From Bacteroidales bacterium (GTDB lineage: Bacteria; Bacteroidota; Bacteroidia; Bacteroidales; CAIWKO01), in contig JALOBU010000006.1 of the NCBI GenBank assembly GCA_023228145.1, positions 62,001 to 126,000 of the forward strand: a stretch of DNA of 64,000 bases. Direction: 5' to 3'. The notes beneath the pieces were generated by a model. The model ran no database searches. It had not been told where the DNA came from and saw nothing but the letters and a program-made list of their open reading frames with translations. The position numbers and the translations under genes were made by a program. Within the stretch, counting starts at the first letter, position 1; each line of letters begins with the position of its first letter. Shown here in pieces: positions 63,090 to 64,000 of this stretch.

Positions 63090-63866
63090 TTAAAAAACAT
63101 AAAACTTTTTTATAAAATATATGTTACGGACAGAGTAGCCTGTCCCGGTGTCGTTACGTTTTAATTCCTGCACTATTCCGCGTATGATATTCTCTCCGTT
63201 CTTGTATTTATCCGTGGAATAATTTGCAATATAATTTGAACTTTTAATGGTGTCACATTTTTTATTTTCAGGTAATTTGAAGTTTTCGTCAAAAGGCCCG
63301 ACAATAAGTATCATGTATTGTTTGAAATAAGATGCTTCAAGGCTTATTTTAAGCTGATATTTTTCCCCTTTATTTATGGTGTCTTTTATGGGTTTTAAGC
63401 TGATATAACTGCTGCTATATTTGTCGGGTTCTCCGTTATGGTCATATTGTATCCATTGGTTCATATAGCTTTTTCCATCGATGATAATATATTCTCTTTT
63501 TCCTGTGAGCACGCTGTTTTTATCGAATACATAAAACCAACCGGTTTTCTCCCCATCAATATATTGCCCTACATTATTCAGCAAACCGTTATTGTGAAAT
63601 ACAAGACCAGTGCCTGTATTTTTTTCATTCTTTATAAATGTCAAATTATCAGGGTTCTGATTATTGTGAAAATTTAAAAATAATCCATCGGGTTTGTCTT
63701 CGGAATATTGCTGAATGTAATTAATGCTTCCGTTTTCCTTGTATTTTATGCGTATTTCTTTTGATTGCTCATTTGGCTTTATCACGTATTCGCCTTTATT
63801 GTTTGGTTTCTGAGTACATGCAACAAATATTATTGATAATAAAAATATTGAAAATTTAAATTTCAT
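63090..63866 (-). CDS. Lipoprotein with YwqK/MORN-like repeats
   Basis: A 258-residue lipoprotein: signal of 16 residues with the lipobox IFVAC (Cys17). Residues 45-150 contain repeats of about 23 residues, such as YKENGSINYIQQYSEDKPDG, VFHNNGLLNNVGQYIDGEKTG and VFDKNSVLTGKREY, of the MORN-like YwqK antitoxin-repeat type. The C-terminal 110 residues are an unrecognised beta-rich domain. Start at 63866 gives the lipobox at the right place; the longer frame to 63917 would bury it. It lies 24 bp upstream of the Fe-S membrane gene on the same strand; a shared role is not clear. Confidence 0.75.
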   Translation of the reverse strand: MKFKFSIFLLSIIFVACTQKPNNKGEYVIKPNEQSKEIRIKYKENGSINYIQQYSEDKPDGLFLNFHNNQNPDNLTFIKNEKNTGTGLVFHNNGLLNNVGQYIDGEKTGWFYVFDKNSVLTGKREYIIIDGKSYMNQWIQYDHNGEPDKYSSSYISLKPIKDTINKGEKYQLKISLEASYFKQYMILIVGPFDENFKLPENKKCDTIKSSNYIANYSTDKYKNGENIIRGIVQELKRNDTGTGYSVRNIYFIKKFYVF

Positions 63867-64000
63867 AAGTGTCGAATTTGAATAAATAAATTTTTTTATA
63901 AAAGTAATAAATATCACAAAGTTTATAAATTCCTCACAAAATAACCATGATTATAATAACGAAAATTATTTTTTGTATTATTTGGGGGATATGTTTTTTA

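Overview
The window looks like chromosome from a Bacteroidota (Bacteroidetes) bacterium, most likely an uncultured member near Bacteroidales; the rank below phylum is inference. The signs are AT-rich DNA, many Bacteroidota-type promoters (TAnnTTTG at -7, sometimes with TTTG 16-19 nt upstream), type IX secretion C-terminal domains (YPNP-type and CHU_C/gliding-type), a two-subunit methylmalonyl-CoA mutase, a split transketolase and indolepyruvate oxidoreductase. Genes are dense. The two longest stretches without an intact gene hold an RNase P RNA (about 30.56-30.93 kb) and a decayed antiporter (23.66-24.61 kb).

Layout. 0-4 kb: an RND exporter (5' end outside the window), a LolA-like periplasmic protein and an outer-membrane barrel. 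4.2-8 kb: a PP2C phosphatase fused through one membrane helix to two LysM domains, then a TMTC-like membrane/TPR protein. 8-11.6 kb: UbiA prenyltransferase, Maf and ABC-F operon. 11.6-13.9 kb, minus strand: a membrane protein, Upp and a FemAB-like protein. 14-17.7 kb: TypA and an acyl-CoA synthetase. 17.7-30.5 kb, all minus strand: DnaA, a 5'-nucleotidase split into two genes, a divergent Lgt, MtaB, an antiporter pseudogene, two secreted repeat proteins, a J-domain protein and an HEFSH metalloprotease. 30.6-30.9 kb: rnpB. 31-35.1 kb: a tight operon of ketoacyl synthase, catalytically dead synthase-like protein, NodB deacetylase, LolA-like protein and FabZ-like protein, resembling part of an aryl-polyene/flexirubin pathway. 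35.2-43.4 kb: CysQ, a glutathione peroxidase, two secreted proteins, split transketolase and a VanY-type peptidase. 43.5-46 kb: surE, a small membrane protein, a DUF192 protein and canonical lgt. 46-50.6 kb: a small secreted protein and methylmalonyl-CoA mutase. 50.7-53.9 kb: a kelch protein, ManA and a pirin. 53.9-58.6 kb, minus strand: iorB, a GxxExxY gene framed by inverted repeats, iorA, sixA and glyA. 58.7-63.9 kb: a nucleotide-kinase-like protein, a FAD protein, a heterodisulfide-reductase-like pair and a lipoprotein.

How the genes fit together. Envelope biology dominates: lipoprotein maturation (two Lgt paralogues), LolA-type carriers, export, T9SS cargo, and peptidoglycan sensing or trimming (LysM, VanY). 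IorAB and the mutase suggest amino-acid and propionate metabolism.

The least ordinary items are the GxxExxY cassette inserted between iorA and iorB with 36-bp imperfect inverted repeats, the polyene-like operon with a dead synthase and a Glu-to-Gln dehydratase, the PP2C-TM-LysM2 protein, and several non-coding repeat elements (a MITE-like element, a nested palindrome between convergent genes, and a 14-bp tandem repeat that encodes a protein C-terminus). No CRISPR array, tRNA, rRNA or complete insertion sequence was seen.
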